A stretch of DNA of 64,000 nucleotides from Rhynchonema sp. JSB1_4 (Eukaryota; Nematoda; Chromadorea; Monhysterida; Xyalidae): NCBI GenBank assembly GCA_030248065.1, contig JASAMV010001506.1, forward strand, positions 124,001 through 188,000. The letters are read 5' to 3'. A program made the translations under genes and the position numbers. Positions 24,482 to 34,833 of this stretch are shown here, piece after piece; position 1 is the stretch's first letter; every line of letters begins with the position of its first letter. The notes below the pieces were generated by a model, which saw only the letters and a list, made by a program, of their open reading frames with translations, was not told the origin of the DNA and made no database searches.

Positions 24482-27400
24482 ATGGCAGCCACACACAACG
24501 CACTGATTTATTGGGTATCTGGTTTGTCATTTATGGTTATTTTGGCAATCAAACTCGATGGATCACTCGATGGCTGGCGTTGGTACTCTGTGTTCGTGCC
24601 AATGTGGACGTTGGATTCGATTTCGCTGCTGTTTCATTTGCAACGACTTGTGCGGGCGATTATGGACAAAAGCCGATATCGCGCTGAGGGCCTGCCGTCG
24701 ATTGCTAGTCTGTTATTGAGCATACTGCTCGTATTGCTCAAAGTGGCATTTGAGGTTGGCTTTTGATTGGGGGAGGGTCGGGGGGGGGGGGGGGGGTGCC
24801 ATGGTGTAGCAGGGGGGGGGGGGGGGGTCCGCCCCTAGGTACAGTAGGTATTCCCTAAAATAGAGCCCCCCCAAAAAAATAGGGCCCCCCCAAAAATACA
24901 GCCCCCCTAAAAGGGGTCACTGAAAAAATGGAGCCCCCCCTCAAAAAATACAGCCCCCCCAACTTGGAATGCCCCGCTTGGGGGTCGTAAAGTCCAGTTC
25001 CTGTATAAGACACCTTGCGTATAACGTTTGTGGTTGAGTATATAAAGCCTTTTCGTAAAGCCTTTTGTGGAAGATCTGCACCTAAAAACTCAATAATGGC
25101 CAGTAACACCCTGACAGAACTCCATTTTAGGGGTATTTATTGGAATATTTTTTGAGATTTTGGGCAGCGAAAAAACACAGCTCCCCCAAAAATACAGATA
25201 CCCTAAAAGGGGTCAGTGAAAAATACAGCCCCCCTTGTATTTTAGGTTTTACGGTAGGTAGGTTGACGCTCCATCTCCATCCTGGTACAGTAGGTAGGTC
25301 GCCGCCCGGCGACTGGTACAGTAAGTTGCTATTTTTGGCTCAAAATGGTATAAAATCGGTATTTTTCACTCCAAATAGGCGAAAAATCGCGCGCTACGCG
25401 CGAAATTAGCGTTTTAGAGTGCATTTTCCTCAAAATTTCGACCTAAAAAATTTTCTTCTCCTCCCCCCTAGCTCGGCCGGTACAGTAGGTAGGTTGCCGC
25501 CCCACATTTTTGGTGGGTGGTACAGTAGATTGCCGCCCCGCCTGGGTAGCTACACCACTGGGGGGGGTGGTGGAATACGAATTTTGAGAATATGATGTTT
25601 TGTATAAAAATCGTTGGCCTGAAATTGGTCATTTTCCATCAACAACCCGTTCATGATTTTTTTAAATGGCGTCCGTGCGTGCCCAGTGTTGGAGGTACTC
25701 TGGAGGGGGATACCTACTGTTCCGGGCTCGGATAGGGGGGATACGTACTGTACCAGAGCCGATGGCCTGGGGGGTTATGTACCTAGGGGGGTTTGGGGGG
25801 TTAAGTTTTTTTGGTGAAAATTTTTAATATGTTTATTATGTGTGGAATCGTATGAAATCGTAAGCGCGCGAATTTTAGGTACTTTAAGTTAAAAACCACT
25901 GATTTTACACTAATATTGGCCATTTTGGTCGAAAATTGGCACTTTTGAGGCAAAATACCTACTGTACGAGGCGAGGGCGGATGCCTACTGTACTGCGGGG
26001 CTACCCCCCCACCTCCAACACTGCGTGCCCCATATGCCTGTGTTCCCGTACTCATCTAAATACCGTAAAAACCTAAATAGAGCCCCCCCGGAATAGAGCC
26101 CCCCTCGGAATATCGATCGAAAATAACACCGGATTTGGAACGCTCTCGCTGAGAAACGAAAATAATTTTTTGAAAATGGGGTCAGTGAATTAATAGAGCC
26201 CCCCCTTGTATTTAGGTTTTTACGGTAATCTCTACAATGACCTCGCAGGTTCTGCTTTGCATCCGTTTCGAACTGGGTGGCATTCAGTTATCGCTGGTGT
26301 TCATTCCACTCTGGATTCTGCTTCTCATCGTTTTGGTTCAATTGCTGGTGAAACTTGTTGAGATTCACAAGTTGAGCTCGGATGGCGCCGAACCGGGAAA
26401 TATGGCACCCGAGCCGTCACTGTCCACGTCAGGTGACTCAGTCAATTGCAAGGGTCAAGTCACATATGTATAAGGGGGCAGTGTAGTGGCAGGCAGATGG
26501 TTGCAAGGTACCCCCCTACCCAGCCTCCAGAAGGTTGCAAGGTACCCCTGGGGTCCGAAAAAGGGTGTTTTTTGCATGCTTTTTTCTGCAAAATTGGCCG
26601 AAAAAATGGTACTTTTTTGCATTTTGGCCGAAAATTGGCCCAAAATAGCTATTATATGGAGGTTTGCGCGCGGAGCGCGCGATTTTTGGGGTTTTGAGGT
26701 CGAAAAACACCCATTTTTGCCTATAAAAACCATAAATTTATGGTTGCAAGGTACCCTCCGGGGTGGTTGCAAGGTACCTAGTACCTACCCTTCCCCCCAT
26801 CCCCCCCAAGGGGTGGTTGCAAGGTACCTACTCCTTAGGGGGGAGAATCCCCCCATCCCCCCCCAGCCACTACACTGTAAGGGGGTGCAGTTGAAGTTTG
26901 GACAATGTCTCACGCACGGATTCAACGTTTGATTTAGTCGATGCTACTTTGAACATCGTTCGGAAAACGGAAAATCCCACCCCTTGTTTGGCAGTGTAGT
27001 TCCTGGGGGGGAGGAGGTCCCCCCCTCGGGTGCGCTATCTCCCCCTCGGGTGGTACACTATCTCCCTATCTCCCCCTCCGGGTACACTATCTCCCCCAAT
27101 TTTTGCCTAAAATGGCCATTTTTAGGCCTAAAATGGGCATTTTTAGGCCTAAATTGTGTGATTTTCAGGTCAATGTTCTCAAAAGTCGCCAAAATACCCT
27201 TTTTATGAAGAATTTTTTCCAAAAAGGCGCAAAAATAGGTCAAATTTTCTACGTCAAAAAGTGACTTTTTCCCGAATTTGGGTCTTTCCCCCCCCCTTCC
27301 CCCCTCGGGCGTACACTATCTCCCCCTCCGAAAAAAAACGGAGGGTCCGCTATCTCCCCCTCCGGACCAGGAACTACACTGTTGTTTGGTATCTATCTAA

Positions 27401-27870
27401 CACTGCCCTGTGTGCGTGTGTGCGACATCAGTCACTTTTATATCAAAACCATATTGCTTTTTATCACGGTAACGATCCATTCACCCGTTTGATCTTGTTG
27501 TCATATGATCTTGAATTTTTCAGGAATCAATACTCTTCTTGCCTGATTTTCTGCAGCCCAATTCGTTCAATCGCTCGACCAGCCCGCTGTCTCTCTGCCA
27601 CCATCACGTCAACGTCAGTCGGTCGTCGTCCCGCCCCACACCGACTCGTCGGGCGGAGGAATTCGACTCGAACCGATTGATAGCACGTCAATGTCGAACA
27701 ATTTGGTGGAGGAAAACGTGCCGGCCATTGAGGCGTCGGCGGAGGAGCAGGGCATTTCGTCAGCTGCCGATGACGACAACAACACTGAACGCGAACCGCA
27801 ACTGTCGCAGTTGAGAATTAGGAAATTGGAATGGGACACGGTCATACCGGATGATGATGTGGTCACGTAG
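24482..27870 (+). CDS. TMEM60/TMEM185-family multipass membrane protein
   Basis: Three exons with matching phases: 24482-24754, 26249-26453 and 27557-27870, giving about 263 residues. Exon 1 has a first membrane span followed by KLDGSLDGWRWYSVFVPMW, a pattern (KLD, then FxPxW) typical of TMEM60 and TMEM185. A second hydrophobic span (SLLLSILLVLLKVAFE) joins exon 2, which repeats the signature as RFELGGIQLSLVFIPLWILL. Exon 3 encodes a hydrophilic acidic tail ending LEWDTVIPDDDVVT. TMEM60 is usually about 130 residues, so the tail is an extension. The start was chosen by alignment to TMEM60 and because TTTTCAG ends six bases upstream. The function of the family is poorly known. Both introns are stuffed with small transposons. 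Confidence 0.8.
24798..25560. mobile_element. hAT-like non-autonomous element in TMEM60-like intron 1
   Basis: The left end GCCATGGTGTAGCAGG pairs with the right end GTAGCTACACCACTG, with one gap. Both sides are flanked by GGGGGGGT (24790-24797 and 25561-25568), although that sequence is low in complexity. The right half (GCTCGGCCGG, GTACAGTAGGTAGGTTGCCG) matches the element at 30978-31273. A TA-type element (24851-25254) is inserted inside it. Confidence 0.6.
24851..25254. mobile_element. TA-flanked element nested in the preceding hAT-like element
   Basis: The right end TTTTAGGTTTTACGG followed by TA matches the clean element at 26063-26225; the left end TTCCCTAAAATAG after TA is a decayed version. 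Inside are repeated units of the type ATACAGCCCCCC and AAAAGGGGTCAGTGAA. Removing it rejoins GTACAGTAGG with GGTAGGTTG, consistent with nested insertion. Confidence 0.5.
25685..26022. mobile_element. hAT-like MITE in TMEM60-like intron 1
   Basis: Terminal inverted repeats AGTGTTGGAGGT and ACCTCCAACACT are exact. They are flanked by an exact 8-bp target duplication, GCGTGCCC, at 25677-25684 and 26023-26030. The motif TACCTACTGTAC or close variants is repeated near both ends in the same orientation. The 338-bp element has no coding capacity. Eight-base duplications are the hallmark of hAT transposition. Confidence 0.85.
26063..26225. mobile_element. Short TA-flanked inverted-repeat element (Tc1/mariner-like)
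   Basis: The exact inverted ends CCGTAAAAACCTAAATA and TATTTAGGTTTTTACGG are each flanked by TA (26061-26062 and 26226-26227). The element is 163 bp and has G-poor, C-rich internal blocks. The TA duplication suggests the Tc1/mariner superfamily. It ends 23 bases before the exon 2 start of the TMEM60-like gene, close enough to supply part of the 3' splice-site region. Confidence 0.65.
26479..26877. mobile_element. hAT-like MITE in TMEM60-like intron 2
   Basis: Inverted ends CAGTGTAGTGGC and GCCACTACACTG are exact, with an exact 8-bp target duplication TAAGGGGG at 26471-26478 and 26878-26885. The motif GGTTGCAAGGTACC appears five times, twice at the left and three times at the right, always in the same orientation. 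The middle is AT-rich with ATTTTGGCCGAAAATTGGCC. The element is 399 bp and non-coding. Confidence 0.92.
26992..27381. mobile_element. hAT-like MITE in TMEM60-like intron 2
   Basis: Inverted ends CAGTGTAGTTCCTGG and CCAGGAACTACACTG are exact, with an exact 8-bp target duplication TTGTTTGG at 26984-26991 and 27382-27389. The motif CTATCTCCCCCTC recurs near both ends in the same orientation. The middle repeats TTTTTAGGCCTAAAATGG. The first nine terminal bases match the neighbouring 26479-26877 element, so the two are related subfamilies. Confidence 0.92.
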
Positions 27871-27927
27871 TTTTTGCGTAGACTTTTTGGCATTCATTGG
27901 CCAGTGCCGTCAACATACCGGCTCATC

Positions 27928-29135
27928 TAGGGATCGGCGTCGGTCATGTAGACCGACACCGACACCGACACCGACACTTTTTTGGAAAGTACCGACACCG
28001 GCGAAAAAGCACGCCGACACCGACACCGACAGTGAAAAAATGACCGACACCGACAGTAAAACCGAGTTTGCCTTTTTTAGCCCTAAAAACTTATTTTTAG
28101 ACCTAAAATGCCTTTTTGGACAAAAACCGGTGTGTTGGTGTACTTCTCACCTGAAAAAAGAGGGATCAAATACCAAAACAAAAAACAATTATGAACTTTG
28201 TATGATAGGATAGGTCTGTCTCTTTGTCGCAGGAACAAACAGGTTCTGTCCGCCTCTCACTCTCAGTGAAACATTCAACGTTGGAACGAACCGGATTTTT
28301 ACCATGAGCGCAACTTTTGTTGTTCAGAATTTTGTGTTTTCATGTTTGAAGTGGTACAAAGGCATCGGCCACTATAAAAAGCGTCGCCGAAACCCCTCAT
28401 TTTGTTAGCTAAACCTATTTCGAACCATTTTTGCATATTTGCAGGCCTAAAATGGCGTCAAAAGAGACCGATTTTGATATTCTGAACCGACTAGGTTTTG
28501 CAAAGCTAGTCCGGGCGGACTCGCGCGGCAAAGAAACGCAGGTCCAATGCAAAAGGCCAAGGCGAAACGGTACTTATCAGCAGCACCGACAAGCACAATG
28601 TCTGAACAAGAATTCAGCCTGGCTGCCAGCATCTACACGAAGTACCGAAATCGCTTGAAACCAGACACTGCTGAAAAGTTGTTGTTCCTGAAGCGTATGC
28701 TACCCACGTGTCAATACTTGTACAATTGAGTGTATCTGATGTGATGGAGAATAATGATGTATCGGTGTCCTTCGCAAATAACTCGTGATTGATATTTCTC
28801 ATTCTGTTCGCATGTCTTTCCTTTAATCTGATTCCAAAAAAATTGTTCTCTTGTTGTGTTGCACTGCTGCAGAATTGAAACTGAACCGTGTATGAGGAAT
28901 TGGTCGTTCAAAACCAGCGCTTGGCGCTTTTTTATATGTTGTGGACAACTAAAGAACATAATCAGTACGAAATATATTTTTTTTCTAATAATAGTTGGCT
29001 GCCGAAAAATTGGGGACCGACACTACCGACACCTGAAAAAACCGACACTTTTGTGGACCGACACCGACACCGACACCGACATTAGTAGTGTCGGTACCTA
29101 CACCGACTTTTTTCCGACACCGACGCCGATCCCTA
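27928..29135. mobile_element. hAT element, internally deleted, with transposase remnant
   Basis: The inverted ends TAGGGATCGGCGTCGGT and CCGACGCCGATCCCTA match over at least 16 bases and are flanked by an exact 8-bp target duplication, GGCTCATC, at 27920-27927 and 29136-29143. ACCGACACC units are repeated near both ends (27951-28060 and 29014-29128) in the same orientation. The centre encodes a hAT transposase C-terminal remnant. The element is 1,208 bp, inserted about 57 bases after the stop of the TMEM60-like gene, so probably in its 3' UTR or just beyond. Confidence 0.93.
28547..28729 (+). pseudogene. hAT transposase C-terminal dimerisation-domain remnant
   Basis: About 60 residues match the hAT-family C-terminal pattern AKxYLxxxPTSxxSExxFSxAxxIxxxxRxRLxxxxAExLLFLKxxLP; here the stretch reads AKRYLSAAPTSTMSEQEFSL, then RNRLKPDTAEKLLFLKRMLP. 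The usual SERxFS has become SEQEFS. There is no catalytic DDE region, and the coding sequence just upstream lies in another frame, so the gene is truncated and inactive. It sits between intact hAT ends at 27928 and 29135. Confidence 0.85.
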
Positions 29136-29494
29136 GGCTCATCTACTCATGGCCACGTGGCTGCTTTACTGTGATCTCATTTGATTGTGTAAAAAATATG
29201 TCTTGTTTATTTGTGAATTATTGACTTCACGATAAAAAATGTTTCCCGCAGTTTTTTCTGATGTCAGTTTTATTGAGTGATTGTTCAGTGCTTTCTTGAA
29301 ATGCACGTCAGCTTTGACTATCTTCGTCGGCAATTTGTTTTGCCATTAATAACCCTGCAGGGATTTCTCAGTGACTTCAACTGAAATGGCTTCAATTTCT
29401 TTTAAGAATTTTGGCCGATAGTCTTGCCAAAATCGACCAAATTACCCACCAAAACTCTGAGTGCATGTACAACCACCAGGTATGATGCAGCATC
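29136..29494. other. Short intergenic stretch between the hAT element and the TCAIM-like gene
   Basis: The target duplication occupies the first eight bases. I see no coding exon. The stretch presumably holds the 3' UTR end of the TMEM60-like gene and the upstream region of the TCAIM-like gene. No promoter element could be recognised. Confidence 0.5.
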
Positions 29495-32400
29495 ATGCGG
29501 TCATTGTTTCACAAGCAGACTGCCAAATTGATGCGCTCGTGCGTGCGACGCTCGTTGTGGACATCTAGATCGGTGTTCACTGAAGCCCAGGTGGGAACAT
29601 ATTTTTACACCCGCAGGCTCCACTGCAGGCTGTGTGCTAATAGTGACCCAAAAATATTTAATTTGGACCCCCTATTATCGGTGCTTGATCGGTTTTTTTT
29701 CACGGAACATAAAAACGCCAGTGAAATCTGATCAACACTCAAATCCGCCGCAGTTCGAAGAGAAACCGACCGACACTGGACCTGACGTTTGTTCATTTTT
29801 ATGTTTTAATTATCAGGCCACGTCCGCGCTCCGACCGTTCTACTTTGCCGTCCATCCGGATTTATTCACTCAACACCCTCAAATGCAGGAGATCAACGAG
29901 GAATCGCTCAAACAGTTCAATGGTGCGAGCGATTTCTGTAGTTTTTTTGTGATAATTATCTGTTTGAGAAAAAGCGCCCTGAGTTTGCCAGGGGTTATTT
30001 TTGTTGATTGAATGAAACGTAGATGTTCGGTTGTCAATTTTGCAGCCACAGAATCGTCTCGTACCTTCGCATTTGCAATGGCGATTGTCCACGCCGCTCG
30101 TCTGTGAAAACAAGACGAAATTGGCAAACATTAAACATTTTTCGTTGCAACATAATTTATTTCCATAAATTTTCTCTTCCAGGCTATCTGAACACGCTCA
30201 TATCAGCGCAGAAGAACAGCACTCGTTTTCCGAGCGAACGCGTTCTGCTCAAATTCTATATTCGAACGGCGCAAAATGAAAAACTCAAATCGCAGCGTGA
30301 GAAACAGGCATTTCGCGCCGTCAACGTGGTGTTGAATCACAGCAGTGTGTACGCGCTGTTGCTGTGAGTTGCTGTCGTTTGACTTTTTGGTTTTATTCGT
30401 GAGCTTCGAATATTTGATTTGGGCTCTTGTGCATCTGGTGCAGCCGCCTTGCTTTGCGAATCCAAGTGACGCAAAACCATGAAAGGTTATACTTGCGGGC
30501 CGAAAAAAAACCGTTTTTTTTCGGAAAAAATCGAAAAAAAACCGTTTTTTTCCGAGGCCCGGAAAAATACGTTTTTATTTTTCCGGAAATTTTTCCAAGT
30601 GGCAACTTTTGGAAAAAAACGGTTTTTTTCCAAAAATTTCCGAGATATTTTCCAAGGTTGCGAGAGGATGTTGTCAAAACCAATGTAAATCGGTACCAAA
30701 CAGTTCTAAATGAGCACTTTTTAATCTCCAACTGCATTTTTAGCCTGTTTCAGGCCATTTCCCGAAGAAATTTTCTCCAAAATAGGCGTTTTTGAACCAT
30801 GGGTATCCTTAAGTACTGGAAAAATATTTGAAAAAAAAAACGGTTTTTTTTTCGGAAAAAAAACGGTTTTTTTTCCAAAAATATATTTTGCGGAAAAATA
30901 CGCAAGTATATGAAAGGTGTTTCTGACCTTCATTATGACCAATCAAACTTTTTAATCGGGTCCGTGTAGGTCACTCGTAGGGTTGTAGCTGGGTGGGTTC
31001 CCCCTTTGGTGCAGCAGGTAGGTTGCCGTTCTTTGTTTTTATAGCAATTTTTGTCTTAAAATGGTATAAATCCGGTGTATTTCACTACAAGTAGGCAAAA
31101 AATTGCGCGTCACGCTCTAAAACAGCGTTTTCGAGTACATTTTCATCAATATTCAGACATAAAAAATTGGTTTCCATCCCCGTTGACCCCCCTAGCTCGG
31201 CCGGCCTGTACAGTAGAGTCACGTTGCAGCCCGATTTGGTGGCACGGCTTGCTGCAAAGTAGCTACACCGCTGGTTACTCGTGTTTTGAATTCCATGGTT
31301 CGAAATTTAGTGACCGTTCTGATCTTGAATAGCGCAGAAGGTTTATTATCAAACGGGCTTTGTTTAAACGCCGAACTGGCAGCGAAATCTGGTTTGCCAA
31401 ATTGGGTAGAAACGGGTTTGATGTTCAAAAGATTCACATCTACATTCAAGCGTGATGTTCGAAGTTTAATTTCAACTGAGTGATTTATAATGTATTCCAG
31501 CGACGTTCTGAATGCATGCGAATTGCCGACCGAAACACTTCATGAAATGGGCCCGGAACCGAGTGTGCCTGACGCCAAACTGCCAACAAACGAGGAAATA
31601 CTCGAAATGATCCGGGAGATCCGACGGAAACATCACGATATCAGGGTCAAGGCCGACACTGTCAGACCACAGGTTTGATCAACTGTTTGTCTGACGAATG
31701 TTTGATTTGGTTTTGCGTTTTTTTGTCCATGAATGTCTCTTTCATTGACATGATGACAAGATCTCGTGGGCTCTCGCATCGTTTTTTGGAGCTAATCATG
31801 GACACTAAAATTTCGTAAATTTCTGTGTCTCCTTCAATGCGTGAATGAGAGCGATTTTGTCCTTTCACTTGCACGGGCCGAATCAGGTCATCGGCAAAAC
31901 ATGCAGCTCGACGAAAAGTGGTCCATAATTTTTCAATGAGACACCAAATGAAACAAAAACTGAAAGCTTCTTATAATTAGAGCAACTAATTCATTGCAGA
32001 CATTACTCGATCACATCCAGCAACTGCGTCCACTGGCCACTAAGCGTCTGGACACACACGACCGTCAATTGGCCGAGTGCCAACCAATCATCGACGAACT
32101 GATTGAGCACACGGGCGTGCAATCGGTGCAGTGGGACAATGACTGGGCATCGGCACAATTCAGGGCCTGTTTGTTGTCGTTGAGGTGGGGTAGGGGTGGA
32201 CGGATTTGATGTGCTTGTCGGTCCAGTCCTGTGGTGGAAAAAATACGAATTTTACCAAGTTTTTTTAGATCTGAAACTAAAGTTTCGGCACTTTTTGTTT
32301 TGTTCAATTCTTTTGGTGTTTCTCTACCTTTCCATCGTGCCAAAATGGGACGCGCCTTTTTGGCACCGATGGGCGGTGAACTTGTTATCAATAACAGTTA

Positions 32401-34200
32401 ACAGAAAGACTGAAATGGCTGATTTTGCAAAAAAAATCACTGGGTTCCTCTTGAAGTTTCGTGGAGGAATAATTTAAAAACTAAAGCAATAAAATCTTTG
32501 TTTCCAGACGTGTTCTGTTCGTCGAGGACAGTCTTGATGACGATCAGGACATGGTCGATTTCGACCATCCGTTTCTGTCCGATTGCGGCCGAATTGTGCG
32601 CGGATTGAACATTCGGTGAGGGTAGCTTGTTGAATATCTCTCTTTTTTTATTTTGTTATCTCAAATTAAGAGAAAGAATGCTCGGAATTATTGTTTGATT
32701 GCAGTTTTTCGCCGCGCGGCAGCTACGTCGACGTGTTGCAGCGTGTGAATCTGGGTGTGGATGACGTACCGGAGGACTGGGTTCGTATTCTCAAATCAAC
32801 CGTGGCCACCGATGCGTACAGAGTGAATGTGAGTGAATGGGGTTGGTAATTTGCGATTTTGTTGTTCAAATTTATCTTGTGCCATTTTATTTGGCGCACG
32901 ACAATTTGTCGTCAAAGATCGTAAGTTCGCATGCATACGTCTTTCCGACCCGAAAACACATTGGAACCAGACACCCAAGTACGAACCTGATAGAATGTGC
33001 AAATTCTGTTTTCAGGTCGAGAGCTTCAGCCGCGATTTGCAGAGGTTACTGGGCGGCGCTGAGATCAAGACCGAGAATTCGCGTTCATTGCGACAATACG
33101 CGTTCTGGCTGCGGATGTTGCGCAATCAGTGGGTTATTTTTTGAGTAACATAATTGGGACACACACTAACCATTCTTGTGTTTTATTTTAGCGCTCATGG
33201 TAATGACATTCGCTCGTATTGTAACATTATTTTTTCGCCATTTTCCACCCGCAACCGCTGTGCTGCCTGTCTTCTCAGAAGCCAGAATTCATGTTCCAAT
33301 TTTACAACGTGGCAACGACTTCTGACGGTGACACCAATCCATTGTCCTGTCGATAAATAACGTTTTGCGATTCGACTGGAACTAGTGATCATGCTTCTTA
33401 AAGCAGCACACTCGCAATGATTCCTCCAACATCCGAGCCAATCATTGCAGCCTGATCAACTACCAGCGAGCCAATCACCAGTCAGCCATTCAAAGTGTGC
33501 TGCCGGGTGTGATCACCACGTCGTTGCGTGTGTTTGTGTGCGACGAACATGCGACGATGCGATTGGCGCAGGATGGCGACTTCCATGTGCCCGCCAATGT
33601 CACGCCCGTCAATCTGGTGCAGTTTATGAAGGCGAATTTGTCGGGTGAGGTTTGCGGGTGTGCTTTGTGTCGGCGTGATGTGTCTTTTGTGTTTGTTTTC
33701 GATGCGTCTCTTACGACAGGAAAATGTTTTGCATTGCCCACTTGAAGAATAAGTATTTCGTGAGAAGTTTGTTACGTCGTTTCAATTCGCAAACCAACTA
33801 TGGCTCACTTAAATGCACTCGGTCAACGTAAATTGCTCGCTTGAGGAAATATTCTGCGTTGCTCACGGTTGCTTATTAAAGAATTTTCAAAAACACCCAT
33901 ATTGTTTATTTTGCATTTTCAGTGGCCAAAAGTCGTCGCGTCCGTCAGACACGCGTGCAAGACGAGCTGGACACAACGTTGCGTGAATGCGAGTCGCAGC
34001 TGCAAGCACGCGCCATCAGCATTGCCACCGGCATGGATCCGCAGGAGGCACTCGATTGTTTGTACAGACTAGAGCAGCATTTTGGCACGTTGCCAACTGA
34101 CCAGCAACAGCAACTGACCGGCATGAATGTGCACATTGCGCGCACCTATCATGTGTTGCCAAATGGCACGCTGGTGATACCGTCGAATTGGTTGGCTTGA
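29495..34200 (+). CDS. T-cell activation inhibitor, mitochondrial (TCAIM)-like protein
   Basis: Ten exons with consistent phases: 29495-29590, 29817-29922, 30183-30363, 31501-31672, 32000-32184, 32508-32615, 32705-32828, 33016-33128, 33451-33644 and 33923-34200, giving about 518 residues (human TCAIM is about 500). The N terminus is rich in Arg and Lys without acidic residues, as in a mitochondrial presequence. Exon 2 has the family signature ALRPFYFAVHPDLFTQHP, and the rest matches the DUF4460/DUF4461 architecture, ending HVLPNGTLVIPSNWLA. The vertebrate protein is mitochondrial and poorly understood mechanistically; the immune name should not be carried over to an invertebrate. Intron 3 hosts two hAT-like elements. 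The start is the first ATG of an open exon four bases after an AG. Confidence 0.88.
30488..30910. mobile_element. hAT-like MITE in TCAIM-like intron 3
   Basis: Ends TATACTTGCG and CGCAAGTATA are exact inverses, flanked by an exact 8-bp target duplication TGAAAGGT at 30480-30487 and 30911-30918. Near both ends the near-palindrome CCGAAAAAAAACCG or its inverse AAAACCGTTTTTTTTCGG is repeated. The 423-bp element is non-coding, although its A/T runs create long spurious Lys/Phe-rich open frames on both strands. Confidence 0.92.
30978..31273. mobile_element. hAT-like MITE in TCAIM-like intron 3, related to 24798-25560
   Basis: The left end TAGGGTTGTAGCTGG and right end AGTAGCTACACCGCTG are imperfect inverses. 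Target duplications GTCACTCG (30970-30977) and GTTACTCG (31274-31281) differ at one base. The internal sequence, including TTAAAATGGTATAAATCCGG and CCCCTAGCTCGGCCGG, matches the right half of the element at 24798-25560, so both belong to one family. Confidence 0.75.
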
Positions 34201-34661
34201 TACGTTGTTGATTGGGTCATGTTTGAGGATTGGTGATTTGGTGTGCAACGGTCCCCCTCCAGGCGAAACTATTTTGGAGAGAAAGGCATCTTTTTGGTGT
34301 GTTGTTTCTTGCAGTTGGGCAAGCCTGAATCAAATCACCAAGTTTCGTGCCTTCAAGCTTGCTTTTGGTTGTGGACTCTGGACTGGACCCAGTGTTGTGG
34401 ACCAGTATATTTTTGGACAAGCTTTGCGCAGCTGTTGTGCCTGGAGAACACTTTTATGCTTTTTGTTCGGTATCCTCTTTGTGATAAGTCGGTGAACACC
34501 TTTCTTCGCTAAAGCTTATTCGAAAAGAAATGGTCACTTTTCATTTTTCCACCTATCCCTGACTCTTTCGGTATGCATATGTCATTCGGTGCCTCACTGA
34601 GAGCTATAAATTCTGTGCGTATTTCTGTACATAATTATGTAAATATGAATGATGAACATGT

Positions 34662-34667
34662 AATAAA
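34662..34667 (+). terminator. Candidate polyadenylation signal of the TCAIM-like gene
   Basis: AATAAA lies 462 bases after the TCAIM-like stop codon and 167 bases before the DNAJC17-like start codon, in the correct orientation. It is the only AATAAA I noticed in this gap. The long distance means a nearer non-canonical signal could be used instead. Confidence 0.4.
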
Positions 34668-34817
34668 GTCACATTGACGCTTTAGTCAGATTTTTATCGT
34701 TGTTTTTCAAACGTGTGGGTTCACTGTTCATTCTGACCCGACTTCCGTCTTGTTGCGGACGTTTTCCTGCATTATTGCCGAATCTTTCTTGGTTTCAACA
34801 AAAATTATTTGAAATTC

Positions 34818-34819
34818 AG
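34818..34819 (+). promoter_or_regulatory. Candidate trans-splice acceptor of the DNAJC17-like gene
   Basis: TTTGAAATTCAG ends at 34819, fourteen bases before the ATG at 34834, with an AT-rich stretch upstream. It could take a spliced leader. It could also be a cis acceptor of a 5' UTR intron. Confidence 0.3.
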
Positions 34820-34833
34820 GAAATTTTCGCAAA

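Noticed and set aside
24781..24830. Long G runs as a quadruplex regulatory site
   Set aside because: They lie in and beside a G/C-run-rich transposon end. Homopolymer lengths are unreliable in assemblies, and there is no link to a promoter.
28431..28658. Open frame starting MASKETDFDILNRLG as a separate gene
   Set aside because: It lies inside the hAT element and runs out of frame over the transposase remnant; at most it is more transposase debris.
30393..30795. Long Lys/Phe-rich open frames on both strands
   Set aside because: They are translations of A and T runs within the hAT-like element with an exact 8-bp target duplication.
32196..32477. Hydrophobic open frame as a small membrane protein
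   Set aside because: It lies in the intron between two phase-consistent exons of the TCAIM-like gene and has no recognisable family.
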